Assembly: GCA_947258985.1 (NCBI GenBank)
Contig: CAMYKI010000008.1
Location: 18,275 to 82,274, forward strand
Source: an uncultured Acidimicrobiaceae bacterium
GTDB taxonomy: Bacteria; Actinomycetota; Acidimicrobiia; Spongiisociales; UBA5794
Direction of reading: 5' to 3'
Length of the DNA: 64,000 nt
A program made the translations under genes and the position numbers. A model generated the notes under the pieces. The model was not told the DNA's origin. It saw only the letters and a program-made list of their open reading frames with translations, and made no database searches. Positions 53,508-64,000 of this stretch are shown one piece after another. Positions within the stretch are counted from its first letter, which is position 1. Each line of letters starts with the position of its first letter.

Positions 53508-54875
53508 GTGACAACATCAGATCTAGCTCGCCTCCAGGCACCGGTTGCCTATACGGATGTGCGGCTGCGCATCAACACGATGCGGGCGATATTCGGTGCT
53601 GCTCTCAGCGCCCTCGGCATCACCGGGTTGACCCAGGGGTTGGATCCGGCAGCGTGGATCCTGCTCATTGGCCTCTACTTGACCGTCGATGCCCTGTGGA
53701 GGAGGCATCACGGCTCGAGCGCGCTCCCGATGCTCGTAACCGACATTCTGGCGATTGGCGCCATCGCGATAGTTCGCGACGATGCCGGGTTGATCGGCGC
53801 CGTCGCCTTCCTCTATGTGTTCACAGGATCAATGCTGCTGCTGCGCTTCCCGATGGCAATCGGCGTCATCGGCACCGCCGTCATCATCGCGATTGTTGCG
53901 GCCTTCGCAAGGCCGATGCTCGATCCCGAAGTCAGCGGAGCGCGGCAGGTGGTCCTCGACCTGGTAGTCGTAGGGGCGATAGTGGCGATCGTGGCAACGC
54001 TCCTGTACAGCGCCGTCCAGGCTCTACATGCCTCCACGCTCCAGCACCAGGAAGCTCTCAACGCGGAACGCCGGGTAGTTGAACTCAAGGATGAGTTTGT
54101 CTCGATGGTCAGCCACGAGTTCCGCACACCACTGACGAGCATCGCCGGCTTCTCCGCCACCCTCCGCGCCGGCTGGGACTCACTGACCCGGGAGGAGATC
54201 GACGAGTTCCTCGTCATTATGCGGCAGGAAGCCCAACACCTCAGCAGTCTCGTTGAGGACGTCCTCGTGATCCCGCGCATCGAGGCCGGCCGACTGCGGT
54301 TGAGCAGCCAGGAGTTCGATCTGGCAGCAGAGGTAGCGGCCACATCACGTCTGGTCTTCGCAGACACGGGCAAGGAAGTCAACGCCGCTATTCCCGGTGG
54401 CGTCCTAGTGAACGCCGATCGGGGCAGAACCGGTCAGGTTTTGCGCAACCTGTTCGACAACGCCCGCAAGTACGGCGGCGACGCCGTTGAAATCGAGGGG
54501 GAAGCCGGAACCAACACTTACACCATTACGGTGTCTGACAACGGCCCGGGCATTGCCGAGAGCGATTGGGAGCGGGTCTTCGAGCACTTCGAACAGGTCA
54601 CCAAGGGCGACGCCCGCTCCGACGAAGGAGTAGGGCTGGGGCTCCCGATAGCAAGACAATTGGCACGCGCCATGGACGGTGACGTTTGGTACGTACCCCG
54701 CTTCCCAACGGGTGCCTCGTTCCGATTCTCGATGCCGCTGTCTCGCATCATTCCCGACACGGGTGCCGAAGGCGGCGAGCCCGGCAAGGACCTCGAAACC
54801 ACGACCGGGCCAACCCGCCCGGGGACAACCGACCCGGAGACAATCGGGCCGGCCGCGGAGCCTCCGGCCTCCTAG
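53508..54875 (+). CDS. Membrane sensor histidine kinase
   Basis: 455 residues from GTG 53508. Six or so N-terminal membrane helices (about 25-180) are followed by DHp with the phospho-His in VSMVSHEFRTPLTSIAGFS. The ATPase has the N box NLFDNARKYGG, G1 DNGPGIAES and G2 GVGLGLPIARQ. The C-terminal tail is Pro/Thr-rich. No response regulator is adjacent. The start region follows repeat copy B; the exact start is uncertain. Its TAG stop shares CTAG with the stop of the convergent downstream gene. Confidence 0.82.
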   Translation: MTTSDLARLQAPVAYTDVRLRINTMRAIFGAALSALGITGLTQGLDPAAWILLIGLYLTVDALWRRHHGSSALPMLVTDILAIGAIAIVRDDAGLIGAVAFLYVFTGSMLLLRFPMAIGVIGTAVIIAIVAAFARPMLDPEVSGARQVVLDLVVVGAIVAIVATLLYSAVQALHASTLQHQEALNAERRVVELKDEFVSMVSHEFRTPLTSIAGFSATLRAGWDSLTREEIDEFLVIMRQEAQHLSSLVEDVLVIPRIEAGRLRLSSQEFDLAAEVAATSRLVFADTGKEVNAAIPGGVLVNADRGRTGQVLRNLFDNARKYGGDAVEIEGEAGTNTYTITVSDNGPGIAESDWERVFEHFEQVTKGDARSDEGVGLGLPIARQLARAMDGDVWYVPRFPTGASFRFSMPLSRIIPDTGAEGGEPGKDLETTTGPTRPGTTDPETIGPAAEPPAS

Positions 54876-55126
54876 TCACTCGGCGTTTCGCCGTGTTCCG
54901 CGGTTTCGAGTTCCGCCCACGGCCGAGCATCAAAGGTGTGTGACGGCAACGGCGCGGGTATGTCGCGCGGCCTCCACGCCAGAACCCAGGAACTCTGCCG
55001 GGGCGCCTGCTGGGGCGTGGCGAGAGCTTCCGCTTCGTCCTCGAGCAAAGCAGTAATCACAGCCGCGATGGCAGCGGCCTCCTCGTGCCCGGCGCGCCCG
55101 GAGATCTCGAAACGGGGTGGGTTCAT
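54872..55126 (-). CDS. Acyl-CoA carboxylase epsilon subunit-like protein
   Basis: 84 residues. RFEISGRAGHEEAAAIAAVITALLEDE, then an Ala/Pro spacer and WVLAWRPRDIPAP, resembling the small epsilon subunits of actinobacterial acyl-CoA carboxylases. No beta subunit is adjacent, but the coupled upstream gene is methylmalonyl-CoA epimerase, which fits propionyl-CoA metabolism. Its ATG overlaps the epimerase stop (ATGA). Confidence 0.5.
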   Translation of the reverse strand: MNPPRFEISGRAGHEEAAAIAAVITALLEDEAEALATPQQAPRQSSWVLAWRPRDIPAPLPSHTFDARPWAELETAEHGETPSD

Positions 55127-55530
55127 TGAGCGGACTCTACGAGTTCGACGAGGGTCCCGGCGAATGCCTTTGGATGAACGAAGGCGATGCGCGCTCCCCT
55201 GCCACCTATCCGCGGCACCTCATCCACAAGCCGGGCTCCCTCGTTCTTGAGGTGGTCAAGCGCGGCGTCAATGTCGCTTACTGCGAGGGCAATGTGGTGC
55301 ATACCCTCCCCGCGGGAGGCAATGAACTTTCCCACCGGGGTCTCGGATGCAAGTGCCCGCAACAACTGGATGAACGAACCACCTACCGCAACCATTGCTT
55401 CCTCGACACCCTGCTCCTCGACCACTTCCCGATACAGAGGTTCCGCCCCGTAAAGACGGCGGTACTCGTCTATTGCCTTGTCGAGATCCTCAACGGCAAT
55501 CGCAACATGATCCAGGTTGTACGCAAACAT
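55123..55530 (-). CDS. mce: Methylmalonyl-CoA epimerase
   Basis: 135 residues of the glyoxalase/VOC fold. Start MFAYNLDHVAIAVEDLDKAI; metal ligands His near 8 (LDHVAIAV), Gln in SFIQLLRAL, His in GMHHIALAV and Glu in GTLVELVE. It interconverts (R)- and (S)-methylmalonyl-CoA in propionate metabolism. Coupled to the epsilon-like gene. Confidence 0.9.
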   Translation of the reverse strand: MFAYNLDHVAIAVEDLDKAIDEYRRLYGAEPLYREVVEEQGVEEAMVAVGGSFIQLLRALASETPVGKFIASRGEGMHHIALAVSDIDAALDHLKNEGARLVDEVPRIGGRGARIAFVHPKAFAGTLVELVESAQ

Positions 55531-55586
55531 GACACAAAGATACTTGCATCTGCACCTGCAATCATGGACAAGCCTTCTGATTCCTC

Positions 55587-58500
55587 ATGACTCCAACGAT
55601 CTCCGAACTACGCGCTCAAGCCGACAAGCTCCTGTTGGCTGATCGGCGCGCCTTCCACCGCCGCATCACGGGAGCAGCAAAGATCACACCCGAGCAGAAG
55701 CGCCACAAGGCACTCGCCACGATCTCCGACGCCCTCGAATCAGCCCGTGGCGTCGCCACTGCCCGTCGCACCGCCCGCCCCGACAAAATCGCCTACCCGG
55801 CCGATCTGCCCATTACCGATCGCAGGGCTGAGCTGCTCGAAACCATCCGAGGCAATCAGGTGGTCATCGTTGCCGGCGAGACGGGATCCGGAAAGAGCAC
55901 CCAGCTTCCCAAGCTGTGCCTGGAACTCGGACGCGGTACCGATGGTTGGATCGGACATACCCAACCCCGCCGCATCGCAGCACGTTCCATCGCCGCCAGG
56001 GTTGCCGAAGAACTGGACGGCACCGTCGGAGGTCTCGTCGGCTACACCGTGCGCTTCTCCGACCAGGTCGGCGACGGCACGCTCATCAAACTGATGACCG
56101 ACGGGATCCTGCTCAACGAGATCCACCACGACCGCAGGTTGAATCGCTACGACACGATCATCCTCGACGAAGCACACGAGCGCAGCCTCAACATTGACTT
56201 CCTCCTCGGCTATCTCGAAGGCCTGCTCCCGAAGCGGCCCGATCTCAAGCTGATAATCACGTCGGCAACCATCGATACCGAGCGGTTCTCCGAGCACTTC
56301 GGCAACGCCCCCATCGTCGAAGTGTCCGGACGGACGTATCCCGTGGAGGTGAGGTATCGGCCGCTGGACGACCCGACCCTTTCCGAACCGAGAGACCAAC
56401 CTCAGGCAATCACCGATGCTGTCGTTGAGCTATTCACCGAGGCAGACGGGGACATCCTCGTCTTCTGTTCTGGCGAGAGAGAGATTCGTGATGCCGCCGA
56501 CGCCATCGACGAATTGGGGTTACGCCATACGGAAGTTGTCCCCCTATACGGGCGGCTGTCGACGGGCGAACAGAATCGAGTGTTCTCGAGACATACCGGC
56601 CGCCGGGTCGTCATCGCCACCAACGTCGCGGAGACGTCGTTGACCGTTCCCGGCATCCGCGCTGTTGTCGATGCCGGCACGGCACGCATCTCGCGCTACG
56701 GGCGGCGGACCAAAGTGCAGCGGATCCCCATTGAACCGATCTCTCGAGCTTCGGCGGACCAGCGTGCCGGCCGGTGCGGAAGGTTGGGCCCCGGGGTGTG
56801 CATCCGGCTCTACTCGGAAGACGACTTCAACTCCCGTCCGGAGTTCACCGAGCCGGAGATACAACGGACCGGCCTAGCATCGGTGATCCTGCAGATGGCG
56901 GCTCTCGACCTCGGCGATATCGAGTCCTTTCCGTTCCTGGATCCACCCGACTCGAGAAGCATCCGCGACGGTCTTGCTCTCCTCGAAGAAGTCGGTGCCC
57001 TCCGGGTCGGCGCCGGGTCCGCCCGGCGTCGGCTCACCAAGCTGGGACGACGCATGGCGCGCATCCCCCTCGATACCCGCATGGCGCGCATGATCCTCGA
57101 AGCCGACCGCAACCTCTGCCTTGCCGAGGTGGAGGTCATCGCGGCTGCCCTTTCCATACAGGACCCCCGCGAGCGCCCGCTCGATAAAGAGCAGCAAGCC
57201 GACCAGAAACATGCTCGCTTTGTTGACGAGAAGTCCGACTTCCTCAGCTGGCTGCACCTCTGGGACTACCTGCGTACTGAGCGACGGGCGCGCACTTCCA
57301 ATCAGTTTCGTCGCTTGTGCCGCGACGAATTCCTCAGCTACCGGCGGATTCGGGAATGGCAGGACATCCACGCCCAGTTGCGCGACACGTCAAATGAATT
57401 GGGGTTGCACCGCAACCGCAAGCCGGCCGATCCCGACGACATTCATCGTGCAATGCTTTCTGGGCTGTTGTCGCACATAGGTCGGAAAGATCCCGAAGGA
57501 TATGAGTACCGCGGCGCCCGCAGCGCCCGCTTCTTCATCTCCCCCGGGTCCACCTTGTTCAAGCGGTCTCCGGAATGGGTCATGGCGGGCGAGCTGGTCG
57601 AGACAAGCCGTTTGTGGGCGCGCAGTGTTTCCGGGATCCCACCAGAATGGGCCGAACAGATGGGGAAGCATCTCATCAAACGGTCCCACTCGGATCCGTG
57701 GTGGGAGCCGGGCCGGGGCACCGCGGTGGCTCGGGAATCTGTGTCGCTGTATGGCCTCCCCCTACAGACCGATCGTGTCGTGCAGTACGACAAGGCCGAT
57801 CCGGCTGCGGCCCGTGAGCTCTTCATCCGCCACGCCCTCGTCGCCGGCGAGTGGGATACGGAGCATGCATTCGCCGCCCGAAACGCCGCGGCAATCGACG
57901 AGGTCCTCGAGATCGAGGAGAGGGAGCGCCGTACCGACTTGCTCGTCGACGACGACACCCTCGTGGCCTTCTTCGATCAGCGTGTCCCCGAAGACACAAC
58001 GACGGTGCGTCACTTTGATCGCTGGTGGCGGGACGCAAAGATATCTCAGCCCGACCTGCTTGATCTGCGGCGTTCCGACTTGATCGAACCGACCGCACCG
58101 GTACCGGACCCCGCATCATTCCCGCACGTATGGTCGTACGGTGACCTTGGGTTATCGCTCGATTATGAGTTCGACCCGGCCAGCCCGGACGACGGCCTCA
58201 CGATTGATGTACCTCTCGTGGGACTGGAACGGATAGATCCCACGGTGTTCGAGTGGCACGTTCCCGGACTTCGGCTCGAGATGGTCGTTGCGCTGATTCG
58301 TTCGCTGCCAAAGCACCTCCGGAAGGCGTTTGCGCCCGTGCCGGAGACCGCTCGGCTCGTGCTACAAAGAATCGATCCGTCGGCAACTACCGGGCTCATC
58401 CAGCCGCTCCGGCGCGAGCTGACCAGACTGGGCGGGACTCCCATACCCGCCGACGCTTTCGACCTGGCTTCTCTCCCGCCGCATCTTCGACCCCGATTCC

Positions 58501-59471
58501 GCATCGTCGACGACGGTGGCGAGGTGGTTGCGCAGGGCGACGATCTTGTCGAACTCAAGCGGGACGTCCGCGCCGAAACGACCTCCGTCCTCAGCAAGGC
58601 CACGCATGAACTGGAGACAACCGGCCTGTTGGATTGGAATATCGGAGAGCTGCCGCAGGTGGTGCACGTTTCCGGTGAGGGACACACGGTGGAAGCCTTT
58701 CCTTCCCTTGTTGACGAGGGCGAGTCTGTGGGTGTTCGCCTGCTTGCAACCGCCCCCGAGCAGGAAACGGCAATGTGGCAGGGGACCATTCGGTTGCTAC
58801 TTCTCAACCTGCCATCACCGGGCAAGCTACTGAGGCCGCTTCTCACCCCTTACGCCAAAGCCGCCCTCCGCACCGGGCCGCATGAGGACCAAACCGCGTG
58901 GGTCCGGGATTGTCTTGGTTGCGCTATCGGCGAAATCGTCGACGCAGCAGGGGGACCGGCGTGGAACGCGGTCGACTTCGATCGATTGCTCACACGAGCG
59001 CGCGATGAGCTTCATCCCCGAGTCACGAGGGTGGCAAACGACTCGATCACCGTCTTCGAGTCTCTGCAGGACCTGGAAGTCGCCTTCAATCGGCCGTCCG
59101 TGCAACAGCATGAGGATGCTCTGCAGGACGTCGCCGACCAGGCTGCGGCTCTCGTATACCCAGGGTTTCTCACAGCGGTTGGTTCGTCACGGCTGCGCGA
59201 TGTGGCTCGCTATCTCGACGCTGCCACTCGCCGCCTGGAGCGTCTGCCGCAGGACCCGGTCCGGGATCGGGAGATGATGGCGCGGATTCTGGATTTGGAG
59301 GACGACCTGAATCGGCTCCAGGAGGCAATGCCGGACGAGCCGAGACTCATGGAAGTTGCCTGGCTGATACAGGAGTTGCGGGTCAGCACATTTGCTCAGG
59401 CACTCGGAACTAGGGAGAAGGTGAGCGAGAAGAGAATCCGCAACCGCATCGCAGAAATCGAAATGGGCTGA
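55587..59471 (+). CDS. hrpA: ATP-dependent RNA helicase HrpA
   Basis: 1294 residues, the full length expected for HrpA. Motifs: Walker A AGETGSGKSTQLPK, DEAH box ILDEAHERSLNIDFLLGYL, SAT in LIITSATIDTERF, motif V TNVAETSLTVPGIRAVVD, motif VI QRAGRCGRLGPG. Helicase-associated and OB-fold domains follow to about 650, then the long C-terminal DUF3418 region. A DEAH/RHA helicase acting on RNA or stalled ribosomes. Single-gene unit. Confidence 0.92.
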   Translation: MTPTISELRAQADKLLLADRRAFHRRITGAAKITPEQKRHKALATISDALESARGVATARRTARPDKIAYPADLPITDRRAELLETIRGNQVVIVAGETGSGKSTQLPKLCLELGRGTDGWIGHTQPRRIAARSIAARVAEELDGTVGGLVGYTVRFSDQVGDGTLIKLMTDGILLNEIHHDRRLNRYDTIILDEAHERSLNIDFLLGYLEGLLPKRPDLKLIITSATIDTERFSEHFGNAPIVEVSGRTYPVEVRYRPLDDPTLSEPRDQPQAITDAVVELFTEADGDILVFCSGEREIRDAADAIDELGLRHTEVVPLYGRLSTGEQNRVFSRHTGRRVVIATNVAETSLTVPGIRAVVDAGTARISRYGRRTKVQRIPIEPISRASADQRAGRCGRLGPGVCIRLYSEDDFNSRPEFTEPEIQRTGLASVILQMAALDLGDIESFPFLDPPDSRSIRDGLALLEEVGALRVGAGSARRRLTKLGRRMARIPLDTRMARMILEADRNLCLAEVEVIAAALSIQDPRERPLDKEQQADQKHARFVDEKSDFLSWLHLWDYLRTERRARTSNQFRRLCRDEFLSYRRIREWQDIHAQLRDTSNELGLHRNRKPADPDDIHRAMLSGLLSHIGRKDPEGYEYRGARSARFFISPGSTLFKRSPEWVMAGELVETSRLWARSVSGIPPEWAEQMGKHLIKRSHSDPWWEPGRGTAVARESVSLYGLPLQTDRVVQYDKADPAAARELFIRHALVAGEWDTEHAFAARNAAAIDEVLEIEERERRTDLLVDDDTLVAFFDQRVPEDTTTVRHFDRWWRDAKISQPDLLDLRRSDLIEPTAPVPDPASFPHVWSYGDLGLSLDYEFDPASPDDGLTIDVPLVGLERIDPTVFEWHVPGLRLEMVVALIRSLPKHLRKAFAPVPETARLVLQRIDPSATTGLIQPLRRELTRLGGTPIPADAFDLASLPPHLRPRFRIVDDGGEVVAQGDDLVELKRDVRAETTSVLSKATHELETTGLLDWNIGELPQVVHVSGEGHTVEAFPSLVDEGESVGVRLLATAPEQETAMWQGTIRLLLLNLPSPGKLLRPLLTPYAKAALRTGPHEDQTAWVRDCLGCAIGEIVDAAGGPAWNAVDFDRLLTRARDELHPRVTRVANDSITVFESLQDLEVAFNRPSVQQHEDALQDVADQAAALVYPGFLTAVGSSRLRDVARYLDAATRRLERLPQDPVRDREMMARILDLEDDLNRLQEAMPDEPRLMEVAWLIQELRVSTFAQALGTREKVSEKRIRNRIAEIEMG

Positions 59472-59538
59472 CACACCCAACCAAAACCCGGGGCCAAGAA
59501 CGGGACGCAAGCGGTCTAGTTTGGCGGAGGCAAAAGGA

Positions 59539-59573
59539 GGCGTTGCGGCAGCAGGTACCATCAGGGCAACGCC
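59539..59573. promoter_or_regulatory. Inverted repeat upstream of thiolase
   Basis: GGCGTTGC and its exact complement GCAACGCC, spaced 19 bp, 12 bp before the thiolase ATG. It could be an operator or a leader hairpin; based on symmetry only. The GTTGC/GCAAC core resembles the fhs-serA site. Confidence 0.35.
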
Positions 59574-59585
59574 GAAAGGATCTCG

Positions 59586-60764
<1,179 letters not shown>

Positions 60765-60775
60765 GAGGTATGGCC

Positions 60776-61759
60776 ATGCCACAGACACCGGACAGAAACC
60801 TTGCGCTGGAACTGGTTCGAGTTACCGAGGTCGCCGCCATCGCCGCTGCTAGACATCAGGGACGCGGCGACAAAGAATCGGTCGATCAGGCCGCAGTGGA
60901 TGCAATGCGTCAGGTGCTCTCGACGATCGACATGGACGGCATCGTCGTAATCGGCGAGGGCGAGAAGGACGAAGCCCCGATGCTGTACAACGGCGAGATC
61001 GTCGGCAACGGCGAACCTCCGCTGGTCGATGTGGCCGTCGACCCTGTGGACGGAACGAGGCTCACCGCCCGGGGCATGCCCGGAGCACTTGCCGTTATTG
61101 CTCTCGCACCACGAGGAACGATGTACGCCCCGGGCAAACTGGTCTACATGGACAAGATCGCTGTGGGCCCCGCTGCGGCCGGGAAAGTCGACATCGAGGC
61201 GCCGGTGGCTCACAATCTCCACCAGGTGGCCAAAGCAAAGGACAAGCCGATTTCGGACGTCACCGCGATCATCCTGGACCGGCCCCGCAACGAGCCGTTT
61301 GTCCAGGCAGTCCGTGAAGCCGGCGCACGGATTGCACTCATCGGTGACGGTGATATCTCAGGCAGCATCGCCACCGCCAAGGCCGGCAGCGGTGTCGACA
61401 TTCTGTTCGGGATCGGCGGGTCACCCGAGGCCGTCACCTCGGCATGCGCCATGGCAGCCCTCAACGGTGAGTTTCAGGCGAAACTCTGGCCACGTGACGA
61501 CAGCGAACGCGTATTTGCTGGGGAGGAAGGCCTTGATCTCAACCAGGTGCTCACGACCCGGGATCTGGTCGATTCCGACAACACGTTCTTCGCCGCAACC
61601 GGTGTAACTACCGGAGAGTTGCTGGACGGTGTTCGATTCGGGAGCCACAGCGTCCACACGAACTCGTTGGTATTGCGTTCCAAGACCGGCACAGTACGTT
61701 TCATCAACGCGATTCACTCTGTCGATCAGCTGCGCGACCTCAGCGCCTTCGAGCTATAG
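60776..61759 (+). CDS. glpX: Class II fructose-1,6-bisphosphatase
   Basis: 327 residues from ATG 60776, chosen because AGGAGG sits 7 nt upstream; an ATG at 60770 is too close. Motifs: GRGDKESVDQAAVDAMR, GEGEKDEAPMLYNGE, DVAVDPVDGTRLTARG (metal/phosphate) and FGIGGSPEAVTSA. It performs the gluconeogenic step to fructose-6-phosphate. Co-transcribed with thiolase. Confidence 0.92.
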   Translation: MPQTPDRNLALELVRVTEVAAIAAARHQGRGDKESVDQAAVDAMRQVLSTIDMDGIVVIGEGEKDEAPMLYNGEIVGNGEPPLVDVAVDPVDGTRLTARGMPGALAVIALAPRGTMYAPGKLVYMDKIAVGPAAAGKVDIEAPVAHNLHQVAKAKDKPISDVTAIILDRPRNEPFVQAVREAGARIALIGDGDISGSIATAKAGSGVDILFGIGGSPEAVTSACAMAALNGEFQAKLWPRDDSERVFAGEEGLDLNQVLTTRDLVDSDNTFFAATGVTTGELLDGVRFGSHSVHTNSLVLRSKTGTVRFINAIHSVDQLRDLSAFEL

Positions 61760-61785
61760 GGGGACCCGGTTTCCGAATCTGGCGT

Positions 61786-62889
61786 CTATCGCTCGCCTGC
61801 CGCCGCGATTAGAGCGGCGTCGTAGCGATCTGCGACAACCGACCAGTCGGCCGCCGCCATCTCGCCTCCAACCTCGGCCGCAATCGCTGCCGCGTTCGCT
61901 CGATTCTCGATCGCCCAGATGACCTTCGTCACAAGCTGCTCCGGATCGTCGTAGAGGCAGCGGTCGTGGAACCGTTCTGGTATTCGTTCCGGGTAGACCA
62001 ACCGGTTCGGTAACACCGGGAAAGCGCCGGCATAGACGGCCTCGGTAATCGCTATTCCGAAGAACTCATGATGAGCAGTCGAGACGACTACGTCACTCGA
62101 GGCCAGCAGCGCGACGTAATCATCCGGTTCGGCCCACCCATAGTGAACGAGTTTGCCTCCGAGCCCTTCGCGCAAGCGGACGAACTCGTCGGGGTCTGTG
62201 GGGAATTGCTCTCCCGCCAGCACCAGCTCGAAAGGGACGCCCCGCCTATCCAACTCGGTCATGGCCGCGGCCAGATCCGCCGTACCCTTGTCATACTCCC
62301 AACGCTGGTTCCAGAGAATCCGTGCCACCGCCCGGGATCTGCGGGGGGCGGCGTCGAATCTCGCCAGATCCACGCCTACCGGAAGCACGACCGAGCGTCT
62401 CTCCACGGCGGGGACGAATGACTGTTGCTGGTAGTCGGGAAACTGACGAAGGAACCGGGGCACCTCTTCGAACCACTCGCGACGGTGATACTCGGAATTG
62501 AAGATGACTAGGTCGGCCACGGCCATCGACGTCCAGTTGATCATTGGATAGCTGAGATCGGCCTTGTCGCGCGGCGAGAGCGGATAGCCGAGTTGGTTCT
62601 CATGCATGTAGATCACGAAGGCAGCATTGCCCAGTGTGCGACGCGCCAGACCCAGGAAGCCGGCACCGTTGAGCATGCTGCTGCCGACCACGACGTCCAC
62701 CGGACCGTTGCGCTCGACCTCAGCTTCGAGCTCGCGGGCCAGGGTCACATGGGCACCGTGCATCCGCCACTTCCAGAAGCGATCCGTGTGAGACAAGACA
62801 ACTACGTCGTGAGATGAGGCAGCCTGATATCCGAGAGCCCATGAGGCGTGCGATCCTCCGAGGTAGGGTTCGACAACGGCGATTCTCAC
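61786..62889 (-). CDS. tRNA-queuosine alpha-mannosyltransferase-like glycosyltransferase
   Basis: 367 residues from GTG 62889, overlapping the recR stop (GTGA). N-terminal DUF3524-like domain: [79 protein letters not shown]-terminal GT-B half ([38 protein letters not shown]) would bind GDP-mannose. The human homologue GTDC1 mannosylates queuosine in tRNA-Asp. Q-pathway genes are not in this window. Confidence 0.75.
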   Translation of the reverse strand: MRIAVVEPYLGGSHASWALGYQAASSHDVVVLSHTDRFWKWRMHGAHVTLARELEAEVERNGPVDVVVGSSMLNGAGFLGLARRTLGNAAFVIYMHENQLGYPLSPRDKADLSYPMINWTSMAVADLVIFNSEYHRREWFEEVPRFLRQFPDYQQQSFVPAVERRSVVLPVGVDLARFDAAPRRSRAVARILWNQRWEYDKGTADLAAAMTELDRRGVPFELVLAGEQFPTDPDEFVRLREGLGGKLVHYGWAEPDDYVALLASSDVVVSTAHHEFFGIAITEAVYAGAFPVLPNRLVYPERIPERFHDRCLYDDPEQLVTKVIWAIENRANAAAIAAEVGGEMAAADWSVVADRYDAALIAAAGER

Positions 62890-63479
62890 AGCTGCTTGCG
62901 ACCTGCCAGCGCTCGTCCCAGCGTTATCTCGTCGGCGTAGTCGAGGTCCCCGCCGACCGGGAGTCCGCTTGCAAGACGGGAAACCGTCACCCCCAGTGGC
63001 TTCAGCAGCCTGGCGATATAGAGAGCGGTCGTATCGCCCTCGACTGTGGGATTTGTCGCCGCGATCACCTCGGTGACTGACTCGGCCTCGATTCGGGCGA
63101 CGAGTTCCTTCATCCGCAGTTGCTCCGGCCCGATGCCGGCGATGGGCGATATTGCTCCACCGAGCACGTGGTATCGCCCGCTGAACTCCTGAGTCCGCTC
63201 CAGTACAGATATGTCCTGGGCACGTTCGACGACACAGATACACGTCGGATCACGCCGCAGATCCTGGCAAATCGAACATTGTTCTTCTGCGGTGATGTTG
63301 TAGCACCGGTTACACAGTCGGACCTGGGTCCGCAGATCGATGATGGCATTCCCGAGACGTTCGGCATCGGCCTGCTCGATATGGAGGAGGTGAAACGCAA
63401 GACGTTGCGCGCTCTTCCGACCTACTCCGGGAAGGCGCGCCAACTCGTCTACCAGCAGCTGCACCGGCGGTTCGTACAT
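62886..63479 (-). CDS. recR: Recombination protein RecR
   Basis: 197 residues. Helix-hairpin-helix at the N-terminus ([20 protein letters not shown]), C4 zinc finger ([18 protein letters not shown]), and Toprim domain ([36 protein letters not shown]). RecR works with RecF and RecO at gaps. Start overlaps the YbaB stop (TGATG). Confidence 0.95.
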   Translation of the reverse strand: MYEPPVQLLVDELARLPGVGRKSAQRLAFHLLHIEQADAERLGNAIIDLRTQVRLCNRCYNITAEEQCSICQDLRRDPTCICVVERAQDISVLERTQEFSGRYHVLGGAISPIAGIGPEQLRMKELVARIEAESVTEVIAATNPTVEGDTTALYIARLLKPLGVTVSRLASGLPVGGDLDYADEITLGRALAGRKQL

Positions 63480-63805
63480 CAGCCGAGCAATCCGCCGAGG
63501 TCGAGACCTCCGGCGAGACCTCCCATGGCCGTACCTGCATCGTCGCTGGCCATCTTGAGAGCGGCATTGACTGCGGCGACCACGAGGTCTCCCGCCATCT
63601 CCGGGTCCTCCGGGTCGAGCACAGAAGGATCGAACTCGACCGAAACCACATCACCCGAGCCCCGCACGACGGCTTTGACAACCCCGCCGCCGGCACCGGC
63701 CTCGTACGTCTTATCAGAGAGATCGGATTGAGTCTTCTGTAGCTCTTCTTGCATCTTCTGTGCCTGCTGCATCAGCTGGCGCATGTCTTTTGGCATTCGT
63801 CCCAT
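63479..63805 (-). CDS. YbaB/EbfC nucleoid-associated protein
   Basis: 108 residues: [22 protein letters not shown] coiled coil, [23 protein letters not shown] core, and a Gly-rich tail. A small dimeric DNA-binding protein, conserved between dnaX and recR in many bacteria, as here. Confidence 0.93.
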   Translation of the reverse strand: MGRMPKDMRQLMQQAQKMQEELQKTQSDLSDKTYEAGAGGGVVKAVVRGSGDVVSVEFDPSVLDPEDPEMAGDLVVAAVNAALKMASDDAGTAMGGLAGGLDLGGLLG

Positions 63806-63865
63806 ATGCAGAGGGTAGATGACTCTGCGACATCGCGGGTGCAGTTGCCGTGGGCGGGCCGGCGT

Positions 63866-64000
63866 CTAGTCGTCGATAACCTCGCCGCCGAGTATGTCGA
63901 CTACGAGGTCTGTCGGATCGATGCCGCCCTCATCCTCTTCGAGCAGATCATCCTTGTCCGGGGCGCGGGTCGGCTCCGGGGCCGGAGCCGTCGGGCCGTC
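63866..64000 (-). CDS. dnaX: DNA polymerase III subunit gamma/tau, C-terminal end (5' part outside)
   Basis: The last 44 residues: a Pro/Ala linker followed by KDDLLEEDEGGIDPTDLVVD then ILGGEVIDD and TAG at 63866. The end resembles the acidic C-terminal tail of DnaX/tau, and the order dnaX-ybaB-recR is classical. The identity rests mainly on that order. Confidence 0.7.
   Translation of the reverse strand, partial: DGPTAPAPEPTRAPDKDDLLEEDEGGIDPTDLVVDILGGEVIDD

Overview
The window is high-GC, tightly packed, bacterial chromosomal DNA from an actinobacterium. A WhiB regulator, a GlnR-like regulator with a matching GlnR-type operator, and an acyl-CoA carboxylase epsilon-like subunit support this. 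The many Thr-rich linkers after signal peptides, and the overall gene mix, suggest class Acidimicrobiia or a relative, but that placement is an inference. There is no phage, plasmid or CRISPR content.

Layout. 1-6 kb: 5' end of a large beta-helix lipoprotein, a broken GNAT acetyltransferase, tryptophanase, and a Na/Pi cotransporter with a PhoU-like partner. 6-15.7 kb (minus strand): acyl-CoA synthetase, a zinc-ribbon protein, an alpha/beta hydrolase coupled to a class V aminotransferase, an ECF sigma factor coupled to an Ogt-Ada fusion, a DUF885 protein and a TPR protein. 15.8-21.7 kb: adenine/adenosine deaminase and a four-gene nucleoside ABC importer. 22-28 kb: DUF427 protein, formate-THF ligase divergent from serA, DUF1015, an MBL-fold protein and a pteridine-reductase-like SDR. 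29-32.6 kb: a nitrogen island with GSII divergent from GSI plus a GlnR-like regulator. 33-41.4 kb: ALDH7-type dehydrogenase, RidA, a small zinc ribbon, A-type Fe-S carrier, Mrp, M23 peptidase, MBL, Nudix and FxsA. 41.5-44.6 kb: selA and a damaged selB. 44.6-55.5 kb: WhiB, NfeD, an orphan receiver, a CNNM/CBS protein, tRNA-Pro(CGG), SRPBCC, lysC-asd, a cyclophilin lipoprotein, PHP, an orphan histidine kinase and methylmalonyl-CoA epimerase. 55.6-64 kb: hrpA, thiolase, glpX, then dnaX-ybaB-recR and a tRNA-queuosine mannosyltransferase-like gene.

What stands out. (1) Three copies (21806, 46701, 53326) of a ~106-bp element with terminal inverted repeats and CTAG ends, each supplying the TAG stop codon of a neighbouring gene. 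(2) A second family of ~46-bp hairpins, TTCTTGCGT...ACGCAAGAA, in four copies, two of them in a 70-bp tandem. (3) A GlnR-type operator of four half-sites at exact 11-bp periodicity between the two glutamine synthetase genes. (4) selB broken by a stop, a frameshift and a short deletion between the P-loop and switch I. (5) An ECF sigma factor overlapping an alkyltransferase whose Ada-type zinc domain is at the C-terminus. Several genes overlap by 1-8 bp (ATGA, GTGA, TGATG), indicating extensive translational coupling.
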